A stretch of DNA of 43,783 nt from the NCBI GenBank assembly GCA_964614215.1, contig CAZTKP010000004.1, forward strand, positions 1 to 43,783. The letters run 5' to 3'. Positions 1 through 8,448 of this stretch are shown here, one piece after another. Under the pieces are notes generated by a model, which saw nothing but the letters and a program-made list of their open reading frames with translations, made no database searches and had not been told where the DNA came from. How positions within the stretch are numbered: position 1 is the stretch's first letter; each line of letters opens with the position of its first letter. Origin of the DNA: CAZTKP01 sp964614215 (lineage in GTDB: Bacteria > UBP6 > UBA1177). Position numbers and translations under genes: made by a program.

Positions 1-427
1 CCTCTTTCTTTTCACTCTCTTCCTTTTTTGTCATAAAGTTTGTGAAAACTCCGCCGAAAACCCCGGTAACAAGAGCAATGACCGGCCTCAGAATCGCAAA
101 AGGAAGCCCTATGAGCGACCATGTGACCAGAATTGAGTCCACACCTGTCTGAGGCGTTGAAATGAGAAAAGAAACCGACGCTCCTTTTGATGCACCGCTC
201 TTGTGAAAAGACACCCCTGTAGGGATCACTCCGCATGAACAAAGCGGAAGCGGAACACCTAGGAGTGAAGCGTTGATAATACTTTTAACATCTTTTCCGC
301 CGATATATTTTTTAAGTTTTGTTCCCTTAAAAAGTTCATTGAGAACTCCTGCAATTATAAACCCCAGCAGAAGGTAGGGAGACATCTCAAGATAGATATC
401 AGCAAAGTTATTTAGAAATTCGAGCAT
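1..427 (-). CDS. SO_0444-family Cu/Zn efflux permease, 3' part missing
   Basis: Partial gene cut by the left edge; 142 codons of the N-terminal part are visible. The translation begins MLEFLNNFADIYLEMSPYLL and contains LGVPLPLCSCGVIPTG followed by GASKGASVSFLISTPQTG. These are hallmarks of the SO_0444/DUF318 permease family (related to ArsP), multi-pass inner-membrane proteins linked to copper and zinc export. The CSCG cysteines are the likely metal-contacting residues. The ATG at 427 lies inside the end of znuB (20 nt overlap), so translation is probably coupled. A predicted exporter cotranscribed with a zinc importer is unexpected; it may handle another metal or balance zinc. Family assignment is strong, substrate is inferred. 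Confidence 0.85.
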   Translation of the reverse strand, partial: MLEFLNNFADIYLEMSPYLLLGFIIAGVLNELFKGTKLKKYIGGKDVKSIINASLLGVPLPLCSCGVIPTGVSFHKSGASKGASVSFLISTPQTGVDSILVTWSLIGLPFAILRPVIALVTGVFGGVFTNFMTKKEESEKKE

Positions 428-1232
428 AACCCTGTCTCCATAAAATAAGTATTAAAAAAACAACTCCCGAAACCAGAGTGATCGTCGCACCTGTCGGAAG
501 ATTGTAAAGATATGAAAAAGTCAGACCTGTGAAAGAGAAAAAGAAGTTTATCAGACCTGAAACAATGATAATAAGATGAATTTTCTTTGTAAAAAGAGCG
601 GCAGTTGCAGCAGGAAGACTTAAAAAAGCGATAACAAGAACAAGTCCCACAACTTTCATAAGAATTACAACGGTGAGAGCTATCATTGTGAGCATAATGA
701 TGTAGATTGTCGCACTCTTAATTCCCCGAAGTCTCGCAAACTCCTCATCAAAACTGACAAAAGCGAACTGACGGTAAAAGACCAGAGCAGTGATAAGAGT
801 AATGACAGCAAGAACAGAAAGGATGATAAGATCGCTATCTGAAACCAGAAGAATGTTCCCGAACAGATAACTTGTAATATTTACCGAATAACCAGGAGTC
901 AGATACATAAAAATAATTCCAGCCGACATCCCGCCTGCCCACAGAGCCCCGATGACAGTGTCTTCATGCTGAGAAACTTTCAGCTTTATCAGTCCCAGAA
1001 TTATTGCAAATACAATGGATGAAACTATCGCTCCGCCAAAAGGTGACCAACCGAAATAAACTGCCGCTCCCACTCCACCGAGAACAGCATGGGCAATTCC
1101 GCCTGCTACAAAAGTGATTCTGTTTATATTTACAAAAGTCCCGGATATTCCGCAGGAAACAGATGCAAGAACAGCGGCAAGCAGAGCATTCTGAAGAAAA
1201 CCGTATGTGAAAAAAGCACTCAGAACGTCCAT
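408..1232 (-). CDS. znuB: zinc ABC transporter permease ZnuB
   Basis: 274-residue ABC-3 family inner-membrane permease, the usual length for ZnuB/AdcB. It has about eight hydrophobic segments and family-typical stretches such as GGIAHAVLGGVG near residue 45 and VVGLVLVIAFLSLPAATA near residue 190. The start ATG at 1232 lies one base after the znuC stop, so the two are cotranscribed. With ZnuA and ZnuC it would form the high-affinity Zn2+ (possibly Mn2+) importer. Zinc is favoured by the His-rich loop of the adjacent binding protein; metal specificity is otherwise inferred. Confidence 0.93.
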   Translation of the reverse strand: MDVLSAFFTYGFLQNALLAAVLASVSCGISGTFVNINRITFVAGGIAHAVLGGVGAAVYFGWSPFGGAIVSSIVFAIILGLIKLKVSQHEDTVIGALWAGGMSAGIIFMYLTPGYSVNITSYLFGNILLVSDSDLIILSVLAVITLITALVFYRQFAFVSFDEEFARLRGIKSATIYIIMLTMIALTVVILMKVVGLVLVIAFLSLPAATAALFTKKIHLIIIVSGLINFFFSFTGLTFSYLYNLPTGATITLVSGVVFLILILWRQGYARISK

Positions 1233-1233
1233 C

Positions 1234-1968
1234 TTATATCCCGCAAGTATGTTTTATCATTAAGCTTTTCCTGTTATACAGAACATCTATATCATCTGAT
1301 GTAATTTCCGTCGTCTTGTGACAGACCATCGTTTTATTTACGCAACCTATCTTGTTAACAAACTGTGAAACAAAGCCCAGATCATGTGATACCATGAGAA
1401 TCGTCATCCTTTCGTTGAACTCTCTAAGCATATCGTAAATGTCCTTTTCAACTGTGCTGTCAACACTCGCAACAGGCTCATCAAGAAGAAGTATTTCAGG
1501 ATCACTGACAATTGCTCTGGCAACTAGAGCTCGCTGCTTAAGTCCGCCTGAAAGTTCACCGAAACGCATGTTCTTTCTATCTGAAAGCCCGACCTTTTTC
1601 AGTGCTTTTTCAACAGCTTCTCTATCCTTTTTTGACGGGAACGGGAAAAAGTCTCCTGAGGTCATAAGACCCTGAAAAACAACATCTTCAACACTTATAG
1701 GGAACTTCATATCATGGTGAGAGAACTGAGGAACATAGCCGATCTTTTTACACCCTGCACGGGTTATCTTCTTCCCCGAGACCAGAATTTCCCCTTCATC
1801 AGGATGGATCAGCCCCAGTATCAGTTTGAGGATCGTTGTCTTTCCCCCGCCGTTGGGACCGACGATCGCAAAAAAATCTCTATCCTCCACATCGAAACTG
1901 ATATTTTCAAGAACTTTTGTCTTTTCATAGGAAAAGCTGACGTTATTTAAACTGATCCGGTACTGCAT
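1234..1968 (-). CDS. znuC: zinc ABC transporter ATP-binding protein ZnuC
   Basis: Cytoplasmic ATPase subunit. Walker A GPNGGGKTT is at residues 37-45, the signature LSGGLKQR in the middle, Walker B ILLLDEPVASVD after it, and the switch His in MVSHDLG. I chose the ATG at 1968 (MQYRISLNN...) because AGAGGA precedes it by about seven bases. An in-frame upstream ATG at 2007 would add 13 residues with no family counterpart. This start overlaps the end of znuA by 26 nt, indicating coupled translation. Length about 244 aa, normal for the family. Confidence 0.93.
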   Translation of the reverse strand: MQYRISLNNVSFSYEKTKVLENISFDVEDRDFFAIVGPNGGGKTTILKLILGLIHPDEGEILVSGKKITRAGCKKIGYVPQFSHHDMKFPISVEDVVFQGLMTSGDFFPFPSKKDREAVEKALKKVGLSDRKNMRFGELSGGLKQRALVARAIVSDPEILLLDEPVASVDSTVEKDIYDMLREFNERMTILMVSHDLGFVSQFVNKIGCVNKTMVCHKTTEITSDDIDVLYNRKSLMIKHTCGI

Positions 1969-2833
1969 GAAACAGTCCTCTCTGAATTTCTTTTGCCACT
2001 TTATCAAGATTTATAATTATGTCCTCTTCCATCGGATCGAGAACCTTTATATCTGCTCCTGAACTTTTGGAAACAGACTCCATTATCGAGGTAGGGAACT
2101 GTTTCTGAACAAAAATACTTTTTACATAGGATTTTTTTATCAGATCTATTAACTTTCCCATCTGTGCAGCAGTTGGCTCCTTCCCTTCGACCTCTACAGG
2201 AACCTGAAAAAGTCCGAAACGGTCCGCAAAGTAACCCCAGGAAGGATGATAAACGACAAAATACTTTCTTGCCGAATCTTTGAACATATCAAGGAATTTA
2301 TCGTGAAGCATTCCCAGCTCATCCCTAAGTTTGACGTAATTTTTCATATACATTTCACTATTATCCGGATCAGCCTTGATAAGCACCTTAAAAGTGTTTT
2401 CCGCCATCTGCATAAGATTGATGGGATCAAGCCACACATGAGGATCATTAAGGCCGTGATCGTGACCATCATGTCCGTGATGCTTAAATTCTCTGAGTTT
2501 TATTCCCTCATGCATCTTTACAAAAATCAGATCCTTAAACTCAGCTTTGAGTCTGTCAATAAACGTACTTTCAAAAGGAAGACCAATGGTGAAATAGTAT
2601 TTTGACTTTCCAACTCCGATTATCTTTTCAGGTCCCGGCTCATAAGTTGCAGGCGATGCACTTGGCGGGAGCATAACATTAACATCGACATGCTCCCCGG
2701 CAATTCTTTTAACAATGTATGCCTGAGGCGGAATACTCACCGTAACACTTAGTTTATCTGAACCCATAGATAGTTTTTTACAACCACCGAAAAGAAAGAT
2801 CACTACTATTAAAATGAGACAACTTCGTTTCAT
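1943..2833 (-). CDS. znuA: zinc ABC transporter substrate-binding lipoprotein ZnuA
   Basis: Cluster A-I metal-binding protein. The chosen start at 2833 gives MKRSCLILIVVIFLFGGC, a lipoprotein signal peptide with lipobox FGGC, and has GGAGG six bases upstream. An in-frame start 66 nt upstream lacks both. A His-rich loop (KHHGHDGHDHG) followed by DPHVWLDP, typical of zinc rather than manganese binders, sits mid-protein. Metal ligands expected for the family are the His of DPHVW, a later His in VVYHPSWGYF, and an acidic residue near the C-terminus. First gene of the znuACB-permease operon; its -35/-10 promoter lies at 2891-2919. A Zur operator is expected but I could not identify one with confidence. 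Confidence 0.94.
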   Translation of the reverse strand: MKRSCLILIVVIFLFGGCKKLSMGSDKLSVTVSIPPQAYIVKRIAGEHVDVNVMLPPSASPATYEPGPEKIIGVGKSKYYFTIGLPFESTFIDRLKAEFKDLIFVKMHEGIKLREFKHHGHDGHDHGLNDPHVWLDPINLMQMAENTFKVLIKADPDNSEMYMKNYVKLRDELGMLHDKFLDMFKDSARKYFVVYHPSWGYFADRFGLFQVPVEVEGKEPTAAQMGKLIDLIKKSYVKSIFVQKQFPTSIMESVSKSSGADIKVLDPMEEDIIINLDKVAKEIQRGLFHAVPDQFK

Positions 2834-2847
2834 TTTTTCCTCCGAAA

Positions 2848-2886
2848 ATAACTCTCCCCAGTCCTCTCTTTCAAAAAAAGAGGGAG
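2848..2886. repeat. partial copy of palindromic repeat family B
   Basis: The stretch AATAACTC..CCCCAGTCC followed by CTCTCTTT-loop-AAAGAGGG resembles the left half of the composite palindromic element at 38601-38706. It can fold into a hairpin of about eight pairs including one wobble. It lies in the 5' untranslated region of znuA, between the predicted promoter and the ribosome binding site, so it might also affect znuA expression. Confidence 0.5.
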
Positions 2887-2890
2887 AAAC

Positions 2891-2919
2891 ATGATACATT
2901 CCTTATCTTTTTGAGTCAA
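2891..2919 (-). promoter_or_regulatory. sigma-70-type promoter of znuA operon
   Basis: On the minus strand TTGACT (2919-2914) and TATCAT (2896-2891) are separated by exactly 17 bases, about 58 nt upstream of the znuA start. The same TATCAT -10 is seen at the promoter before the beta-barrel genes at 21790-21818. Predicted from sequence only. Confidence 0.6.
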
Positions 2920-2946
2920 ATAACATATTACATGTCCCAAATATCC

Positions 2947-2976
2947 TTGACAAAAAAATATAGGATACGATTCTTA
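2947..2976 (+). promoter_or_regulatory. possible promoter of the biotin operon
   Basis: A perfect TTGACA at 2947-2952 faces bioF. The -10 is poor: TTCTTA at 2971-2976 with an 18-base spacer is the best candidate. No clear BirA operator was found. Weak call. Confidence 0.3.
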
Positions 2977-3000
2977 ACTAAATGTTCCATGGAGGGGAAC

Positions 3001-4164
3001 TTGTCGCTTTACAAAAAGATAACTGACGAGCTTAATAAACTTGAATATGCAGGTGCATTAAGAAAGCTCAGAACTGTTGCTGACCGTAATGGACAAATGA
3101 TAGAAGTTAATGGAAAGATTTATCTCAACTGTTCATCAAACGACTATCTGGGGATTGCAACAGATAAGGATCTTAAAAAAGAGTTTTTTGAAAGCCTTGA
3201 TCTTAACTCAATTGAACTTTCCTCCAGCTCTTCAAGACTTCTTTCAGGAAATTTTGAAATATTTGAAAAGGTTGAAAAACAGTTAGCAGAACTATTTGGA
3301 AAGCCCGCCGCACTTTACTTTTCAAGCGGTTATCACATGAACGCAGGATTTTTCCCCGCAGTTTATGGAAAAGGTGATCTCATTGTTGCGGATAAACTCG
3401 TTCACGCAAGTATTATTGACGGAATTATGCTGAGCAAAGCAGATTATCTTAGATACCGTCATCTTGACTACGATCAGCTTGAAGAAATGCTCGAAAAAGA
3501 TCGTGAAAAGTATGAAAACTGCGTGATAGTTACAGAGTCAGTTTTCAGTATGGACGGAGACATTGCAAACCTTGAAAAGATCGTTGAGATCGCTAAGAAA
3601 TACAACTGTGAAACTTATGTCGATGAAGCTCATGCCGTGGGCTGTTTCGGTGAAAAAGGCGCGGGGATCTGTGAAGAGGAAAATTTAACTCAACTTGATT
3701 TTATTGCAGGAACTGTCGGAAAAGGACTTGGCGGGATCGGTGCGTTCATCGCCTGCGAAAGTGTCGTTAGAGACTACCTCATAAACAGATGCAGATCATT
3801 CATTTTCACCACAGCTCTTCCACCTATAAATCTTGAGTGGACGAGCTTTGTTCTCTCTAAATTACAGTGGTTGAATGATCGTAGAGAAAAGCTTCGGGAA
3901 AAACATCAGCTCCTGAGAAAACTTCTTCAGGATAAAGGACTTGAAACTAAAGGGAACTCTCAGATAGTCCCTGTAATTATCGGAGAGGATGAAAAAACAT
4001 TAAAGATCGCAGACAAGTTACTTGCAAATGGAATCTTTGCTCCCGCCATAAGACCTCCGACAGTGAGAAAAGGCACCTCAAGACTCCGCTTTTCGCTTAC
4101 AGCAGACTTTAGCTTGGAACAGGTGAAGTTCGTAGCACAGAATGTCTTCGGGGCTTTAAAATGA
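3001..4164 (+). CDS. bioF: 8-amino-7-oxononanoate synthase BioF
   Basis: PLP-dependent alpha-oxoamine synthase that condenses pimeloyl-ACP/CoA with alanine to make KAPA, the first ring-assembly step of biotin synthesis. I chose TTG at 3001 because GGAGG ends five bases upstream; this gives 387 aa, close to E. coli BioF. Longer in-frame starts at 2911 and 2989 overlap the promoter and the Shine-Dalgarno sequence. With this start, His112 (SSGYHMNAG) stacks on PLP, DEAHAVG is at 208-214 and the Schiff-base lysine is Lys241 in GTVGKGLGG. The family includes Gly C-acetyltransferase-like enzymes, but the adjacent bioG, bioC and bioD settle the assignment. It overlaps bioG by ATGA. Confidence 0.95.
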   Translation: MSLYKKITDELNKLEYAGALRKLRTVADRNGQMIEVNGKIYLNCSSNDYLGIATDKDLKKEFFESLDLNSIELSSSSSRLLSGNFEIFEKVEKQLAELFGKPAALYFSSGYHMNAGFFPAVYGKGDLIVADKLVHASIIDGIMLSKADYLRYRHLDYDQLEEMLEKDREKYENCVIVTESVFSMDGDIANLEKIVEIAKKYNCETYVDEAHAVGCFGEKGAGICEEENLTQLDFIAGTVGKGLGGIGAFIACESVVRDYLINRCRSFIFTTALPPINLEWTSFVLSKLQWLNDRREKLREKHQLLRKLLQDKGLETKGNSQIVPVIIGEDEKTLKIADKLLANGIFAPAIRPPTVRKGTSRLRFSLTADFSLEQVKFVAQNVFGALK

Positions 4165-4805
4165 AAATGTCATGGCTGCATAAGAACGGAAACAGTGAAC
4201 TCATCATCTTTTTTTCCGGCTGGGGAATTGAACCGACTGACATGAAATTCTTAAAAAGCGATCAGTTCGATGTTGTCATGCTGCACAGTTTCACTTCGCT
4301 TAATGATCCGGAGATAGATCGTGAAAACTATGAAAAAGTTATAGTCATCTCTTTTTCCTTCGGAGTTTATTTCGCAGGTCTTATCAACCTTCGATCAGAT
4401 GAGAACTACGCTTTTAACGGCACTTTGAAACCTGTTGACAACAAACACGGGATAAGAGAGATTATTTTCAATAAAACGCTTGAGAACCTAGATGCCGCTA
4501 ACTACAGACAGTTTATTTCAAACATGTTTGATGATGAACTGCAAAGCAAAAGATTCCTTAATGACAGAGTATCTCCGGACATTGCTGAACTTAAACAGCA
4601 ACTTAGCTTTATTGACAGCTGCGAGCTTCAAAAATCAGATAGAAATTTTGATAAAGTGTTCATCTCCGGAAACGACAAAATAATCCCGACAAAAAATCAG
4701 GAACGTTTCTGGACTCAAACAAAAACTGAGACAATCAACAGCGGACATTTTCCTTTTTTTAAATTTTCAAGCTGGGATGAGATGGTTGAAAAATGCAGAA
4801 AGTAG
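4161..4805 (+). CDS. bioG: pimeloyl-ACP methyl ester esterase BioG
   Basis: 214-aa alpha/beta-hydrolase of the BioG (DUF452) family. It hydrolyses pimeloyl-ACP methyl ester to end the BioC-dependent fatty-acid detour and can replace BioH. The N-terminus ELIIFFSGWGIEP matches the family. The nucleophile elbow reads ISFSFGVY with Ser66; Asp172 (GNDKIIP) and His196 (SGHFPF) complete a plausible triad. The first Gly of the usual G-x-S-x-G is Ser here, as often in BioG. The start overlaps the bioF stop (ATGA) and its end overlaps bioC by 13 nt, so coupling is tight. Confidence 0.92.
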   Translation: MKMSWLHKNGNSELIIFFSGWGIEPTDMKFLKSDQFDVVMLHSFTSLNDPEIDRENYEKVIVISFSFGVYFAGLINLRSDENYAFNGTLKPVDNKHGIREIIFNKTLENLDAANYRQFISNMFDDELQSKRFLNDRVSPDIAELKQQLSFIDSCELQKSDRNFDKVFISGNDKIIPTKNQERFWTQTKTETINSGHFPFFKFSSWDEMVEKCRK

Positions 4806-5545
4806 ATAAAGAATTTATCACAAAAAGATTTAGCGCCTCTTTAAAAGATTACGATTCTTCCGCAACTGTCCAGAAAACCATGGCAGCTGAACTCGTTAGA
4901 TCAGTCATGAGTGTGAATACGAACTTTAACAGGATCTTTGAAGTTGGCTGCGGTACCGGCAGACTCACAAAAGAAATTTGCAGCAACCTAAAATTCAACG
5001 AGTTCTTCTGCAACGACCTGTCACAGGAAACATTTGAATTTATTGATAATTTATGCAAAAGGGACAACTTCTTCGCTTTTGACGGTGAGCAGACTGAACA
5101 GTATCCTGACAAGCTTGATCTAATAGTTTCAGGAGCTGTTTTTCAGTGGTTTGAGAACCTGCCGCAGTATCTTAATAAAGTATCAGATAAACTTAAAAAG
5201 AAAGGACTCATCGCCTTCTCGACTTTCGGAAGTGAACAGTATTGTGAGATAAGACAGATAACGGGCAACTGCCTAAGGTATTTTACAGAAAATGAACTTT
5301 CGAAATTAATCTCCGAAAAATTTGATGTCGTGCTATTCCATGAATGGAAACAGATACTTAAATTCAATTCAGTCAAGGAGATAATGTCGCATATAAAGGA
5401 AACAGGTGTATCAGGCATCGGTTCAAAGGCATCAAAGAAAATGCCTTTAACAGAGTTTCGGAAAAAATATCGGGAGCAGTTTCTTAAAAACGGAGAGCTT
5501 CCTCTCACATATAATCCGCAAATTTGGATATTAAGGAGAAAATGA
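4793..5545 (+). CDS. bioC: malonyl-ACP O-methyltransferase BioC
   Basis: 250-aa class I SAM-dependent methyltransferase that methylates malonyl-ACP to start pimelate synthesis. Motif I EVGCGTGRLT is at residues 50-59. The N-terminus FITKRFSASLKDYD resembles the BioC signature in which the protein recognises the ACP thioester. LDLIVSGAVFQWFENL matches the BioC motif that precedes the catalytic region. It overlaps bioG upstream and bioD downstream. Substrate is inferred from the operon. Confidence 0.94.
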   Translation: MQKVDKEFITKRFSASLKDYDSSATVQKTMAAELVRSVMSVNTNFNRIFEVGCGTGRLTKEICSNLKFNEFFCNDLSQETFEFIDNLCKRDNFFAFDGEQTEQYPDKLDLIVSGAVFQWFENLPQYLNKVSDKLKKKGLIAFSTFGSEQYCEIRQITGNCLRYFTENELSKLISEKFDVVLFHEWKQILKFNSVKEIMSHIKETGVSGIGSKASKKMPLTEFRKKYREQFLKNGELPLTYNPQIWILRRK

Positions 5546-6216
5546 TGAGAACTTTCTATGTAACGGGAATTGACACAGAGATAGGTAAGACTATCGTAAC
5601 CGGCAAGATCGCCGCCTATCTCAACAGAACCGGTCTTAAAACAACAACTATGAAACCTATTCAGACAGGATGCACAGGAATTGCTGAAGATATTCTCAAA
5701 CACAGAAAGATAATGGGTGTGGAACCGGATAGTTTTGATAAAGATCAGATAACAAACCCTGTCGTTTTCAGATTCCCTGCCAGTCCGCATCTCGCTGCGG
5801 AACTTGAAGACAGTTCAATAGACTTCGAGCTCATTCACAGCTCAATCGAAACACTGAAGAAAAACTTTGACTGCGTTCTCATTGAAGGAGCCGGAGGTAT
5901 CTACGTTCCGCTTACGAGAGACTACACTTCGCTGGACTTCGTGAAAGATAAGGGATTCCCCGTGATAATTGTGAGCTCTCCGCGTCTTGGAAGCATCAAC
6001 CACACAATGTTGACAATAGAGATCCTTAAAAACTCAGGCGTCAGAATTGCCGCACTTATCTATAACCTCTTTCCTCCTGAAAAAGACGAGATCACAAGCG
6101 ATTCGATAGGTGTTATAAAAAGATTTTCAAGAAAGCTGGGACTTGAATTCCCATTTTTTATAAATCCTTATAGCGAAAGGCTGACCGACCAGGTCGATTT
6201 TAAGGGTCTGATCTAG
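5545..6216 (+). CDS. bioD: dethiobiotin synthetase BioD
   Basis: 223-aa ATP-dependent carboxylase that closes the ureido ring of dethiobiotin. The P-loop GIDTEIGKT is at residues 8-16, and IEGAGGIYVPL is the conserved substrate/Mg region. Two adjacent ATGs (5542 and 5545) follow AAGGAG. The second has the better six-base spacing, while the first would overlap the bioC stop as ATGA. The operon ends here; bioA and bioB are not in the window. The TAG stop shares a CTAG palindrome with the convergent lipoprotein stop, so the two genes overlap tail to tail. Confidence 0.95.
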   Translation: MRTFYVTGIDTEIGKTIVTGKIAAYLNRTGLKTTTMKPIQTGCTGIAEDILKHRKIMGVEPDSFDKDQITNPVVFRFPASPHLAAELEDSSIDFELIHSSIETLKKNFDCVLIEGAGGIYVPLTRDYTSLDFVKDKGFPVIIVSSPRLGSINHTMLTIEILKNSGVRIAALIYNLFPPEKDEITSDSIGVIKRFSRKLGLEFPFFINPYSERLTDQVDFKGLI

Positions 6217-6959
6217 AAATAATCACATTCAGCACCGAAAACTCCATCAACACAATCATCCGGCCAGCAATCTAACCAGCCATGCCATGGATCTTCAGCT
6301 TCACTGCAGGTGTCTTCGTAACACTCGTCTTCGTATCCGAAACCACCTTCATGATAACCGTAACTACACTGCTCACAGTGAGTTCCCTGATAACCTTCAA
6401 AAGGATCACAATGACATGTGGCAACACCATTATCAATCGTGCATTTGTTAAATGCATTTGAAGCTGATTCGTTACAATCCCAGAGATTGCAGCTTACAAG
6501 ACATGTCCCGTTGTTATCTTCATCCTGATAGTTAGTATCGCAAACACACTTTGGNNNNNNNNNNNNNNNNNNNNNNNNNNNNNNNNNNNNNNNNNNNNNN
6601 NNNNNNNNNNNNNNNNNNNNNNNNNNNNNNNNNNNNNNNNNNNNNNNNNNNNNNACTGTTTCATCAGCAACTTCATCAACAGTTTCATCAGACACCTCAG
6701 ACTCATCGGACTGGTCAGACAAGTCGTTGGACATGTCAGACTGGTCGGAGTAGTCCTGATTATCATCCGGCTGAGTAAAATTATCCGTTATCGCTGAATT
6801 ATCAGGTGTCCCCCCCTGATCCTCAACACAGAAACCGTCAACACAGATCATTCCCGCTGCACAGTCAAGAGTTGTAATACACTGAGCTTCATCCTCAATA
6901 GCACAGGACGTTATCAACATGGAAACAGAAAGAAGAAACAGAAACAAACCCTTTTTCAT
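6213..6959 (-). CDS. Cys-rich EGF-like lipoprotein with Ser/Asp linker (contains assembly gap)
   Basis: Start at 6959 (MKKGLFLFLL...) follows GAGGG and gives a lipoprotein signal peptide with lipobox LITSC, Cys19. The mature N-terminus carries a small Cys module, CITTLDCAAGMICVDGFC, also found in the lipoproteins at 23939 and 29568. An acidic linker with SDQSD/SDESEVSDE units follows and is interrupted by 100 Ns. After the gap, Cys-rich EGF-like segments follow (CVCDTNYQDEDNNGTC; CHCDPFEGYQGTHCEQC). Likely anchored in the outer membrane with an exposed Cys-rich head. Function unknown. True length is uncertain because of the gap, though both sides are in the same frame as given. Confidence 0.75.
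   Translation of the reverse strand: MKKGLFLFLLSVSMLITSCAIEDEAQCITTLDCAAGMICVDGFCVEDQGGTPDNSAITDNFTQPDDNQDYSDQSDMSNDLSDQSDESEVSDETVDEVADETXXXXXXXXXXXXXXXXXXXXXXXXXXXXXXXXXXPKCVCDTNYQDEDNNGTCLVSCNLWDCNESASNAFNKCTIDNGVATCHCDPFEGYQGTHCEQCSYGYHEGGFGYEDECYEDTCSEAEDPWHGWLDCWPDDCVDGVFGAECDYF
6555..6654. other. assembly gap (100 N)
   Basis: Run of exactly 100 N inside the Ser/Asp-rich linker of the lipoprotein gene. The round length indicates a scaffold placeholder, so the real distance and repeat number are unknown. Confidence 0.98.
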
Positions 6960-7024
6960 TTTATCCCTCACAAAAAACACACTCGGTCTTTTATACGGAA
7001 ATTTAACTGAAATTCAACTGATAG

Positions 7025-8440
7025 TTACTGAATAGCGATATTCTGAGCAGAAAAATCGTCTTTTAGCTCCATAGCTGTAAGAGAGATCTCGTTAAGTCCT
7101 TCAGCGGTTATCTCGGCTATAGTTACTGAAGAAGATTCATCATTTGAACTACGGAAAGAATGAATGAGAACATGATCTTCAAAAGGTTCACCTTTTAGTT
7201 TTATCATGGGCTCGGTTAGATCGTGAGTCTCTTTTTTGACATAGGTGATGTCAGAACCGTCTATACCGAGCGTTGCACCTTTAAAAAGAGAATTGAGCGC
7301 CACAGCTGTTTTTCCGTCATCACTAAGTGTAATATAATCAGGATCACCCAGCTCATCGTTACTGAAAGATGTCACAAGCTCCATTGTTTCATTTCCGTCA
7401 TAAGAGAATAATTTGAAAAGACCTGCATCATCTGAGTATTCGCTTGAATTTGATATCAGGATCTCGTTATTCTGTGACACGCCGATAGTTCTAATGGAAG
7501 GGCCTGAACTGTTCTCACCCTCAACTCCCCAGATATCAAACCACTTTATAACTGTCGGAGTGTCTCCTTCAATGTTAAGTAGAGCCATGTCATCAGGTCC
7601 GGCTGAGCCTACAGAATCATCTTGCGGGATAAAAAATTCCTTTCCACCTTTAACAATTGCTTTTTTCCCGCCGGGAAGAATGGTAAAAGCTCCGGGGACA
7701 TGCATTTCAGGGTGTTCCTCGGCTATTTCAGCATGCCCGGAACTATCAACTATCATTGTGTAGATACCACCGGAATAGGTTGAATAGTCAGAGGTTTCAA
7801 TTGGATTGCCGTAAGTAAGAAAAAACCGGTAAGGATCATTAGGGTCGGCAGTTACTTCATCAAAGATAACTCTTTCCGTTGAATCACCTCTGTCCTTAAG
7901 GTTCGGAAGAATAATTCCAGTCTGAGCAATACACAGAGTTCTTTCAACGAGTGCAAAAAGCGTTACATGCCCCGTCTGCCATGATGAAAGTGCTGCAAGG
8001 CGACCGTTGGAGTTAAAACCGATCCCTCTAAGGTCTGTGTCAGTTTCAAAATATTTTTCGGTATCAACAACAGTTCCGTCATCTTTAAGGACATGAACGT
8101 AAACTCTCCACGCTAATTCAGAATCACTATAATCTCTGGCAGTAACAAGCATAATGCGACCTTCAGGGATATCCGTCACACAGGTTTTCCCTGTCGTATC
8201 GAAATCCCCAAGGAATTCTTCTGAAGATGTGTCATCGTCGGACATTTCAGACTGGTCAGACTGGTCAGACTGGTCAGACTGGTCGGACGAGTCGTCGGAC
8301 ACCTCAGACTGGTCAGACTCGTCGGACGAGTAGTCGGACTGGTCGGACTGGTTAGACAAGTCGGAGTCGTCGTTCCCATTCCCCGAAGTGGAGCAAGCGA
8401 CAAAGAGCAATAATATCAAAAGGATAGCTAGTTCTTTCAT
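7025..8440 (-). CDS. Ser/Asp-linker lipoprotein, possible beta-propeller
   Basis: 471 aa. Lipoprotein signal peptide MKELAILLILLLFVAC with Cys16; AGGAGA lies upstream of the ATG. Residues 25-70 are an SDQSD/SDESD repeat linker. The remaining ~390 residues have periodic beta-rich segments (GRIMLVTARDYSD, LRGIGFNSNGRLAALSS, ITLSDDGKTAVALNS) suggestive of a beta-propeller-like domain. No catalytic motif was seen. It starts eight bases after the stop of the upstream 966-aa lipoprotein gene, so the two are cotranscribed. Function unknown; probably surface exposed. Confidence 0.75.
   Translation of the reverse strand: MKELAILLILLLFVACSTSGNGNDDSDLSNQSDQSDYSSDESDQSEVSDDSSDQSDQSDQSDQSEMSDDDTSSEEFLGDFDTTGKTCVTDIPEGRIMLVTARDYSDSELAWRVYVHVLKDDGTVVDTEKYFETDTDLRGIGFNSNGRLAALSSWQTGHVTLFALVERTLCIAQTGIILPNLKDRGDSTERVIFDEVTADPNDPYRFFLTYGNPIETSDYSTYSGGIYTMIVDSSGHAEIAEEHPEMHVPGAFTILPGGKKAIVKGGKEFFIPQDDSVGSAGPDDMALLNIEGDTPTVIKWFDIWGVEGENSSGPSIRTIGVSQNNEILISNSSEYSDDAGLFKLFSYDGNETMELVTSFSNDELGDPDYITLSDDGKTAVALNSLFKGATLGIDGSDITYVKKETHDLTEPMIKLKGEPFEDHVLIHSFRSSNDESSSVTIAEITAEGLNEISLTAMELKDDFSAQNIAIQ
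8231..8368 (-). repeat. Ser/Asp (SDQSD) coding repeat tract
   Basis: Imperfect tandem units of TCN-GAC-CAG/GAG encode residues 25-70 of the overlying lipoprotein (Ser-Asp-Gln and Ser-Asp-Glu units). Similar tracts occur in most other lipoprotein genes of the window. Confidence 0.85.
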
Positions 8441-8448
8441 TATCTCTC

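Noticed and set aside
12..242. 76-aa open frame on the minus strand near the left edge
   Set aside because: The frame of the SO_0444-type permease covers the same bases and its protein matches the family; the 76-aa frame is a shadow.
2911..3000. 30-residue N-terminal extension of BioF
   Set aside because: Overlaps the predicted promoter and Shine-Dalgarno sequence; TTG at 3001 gives normal length.
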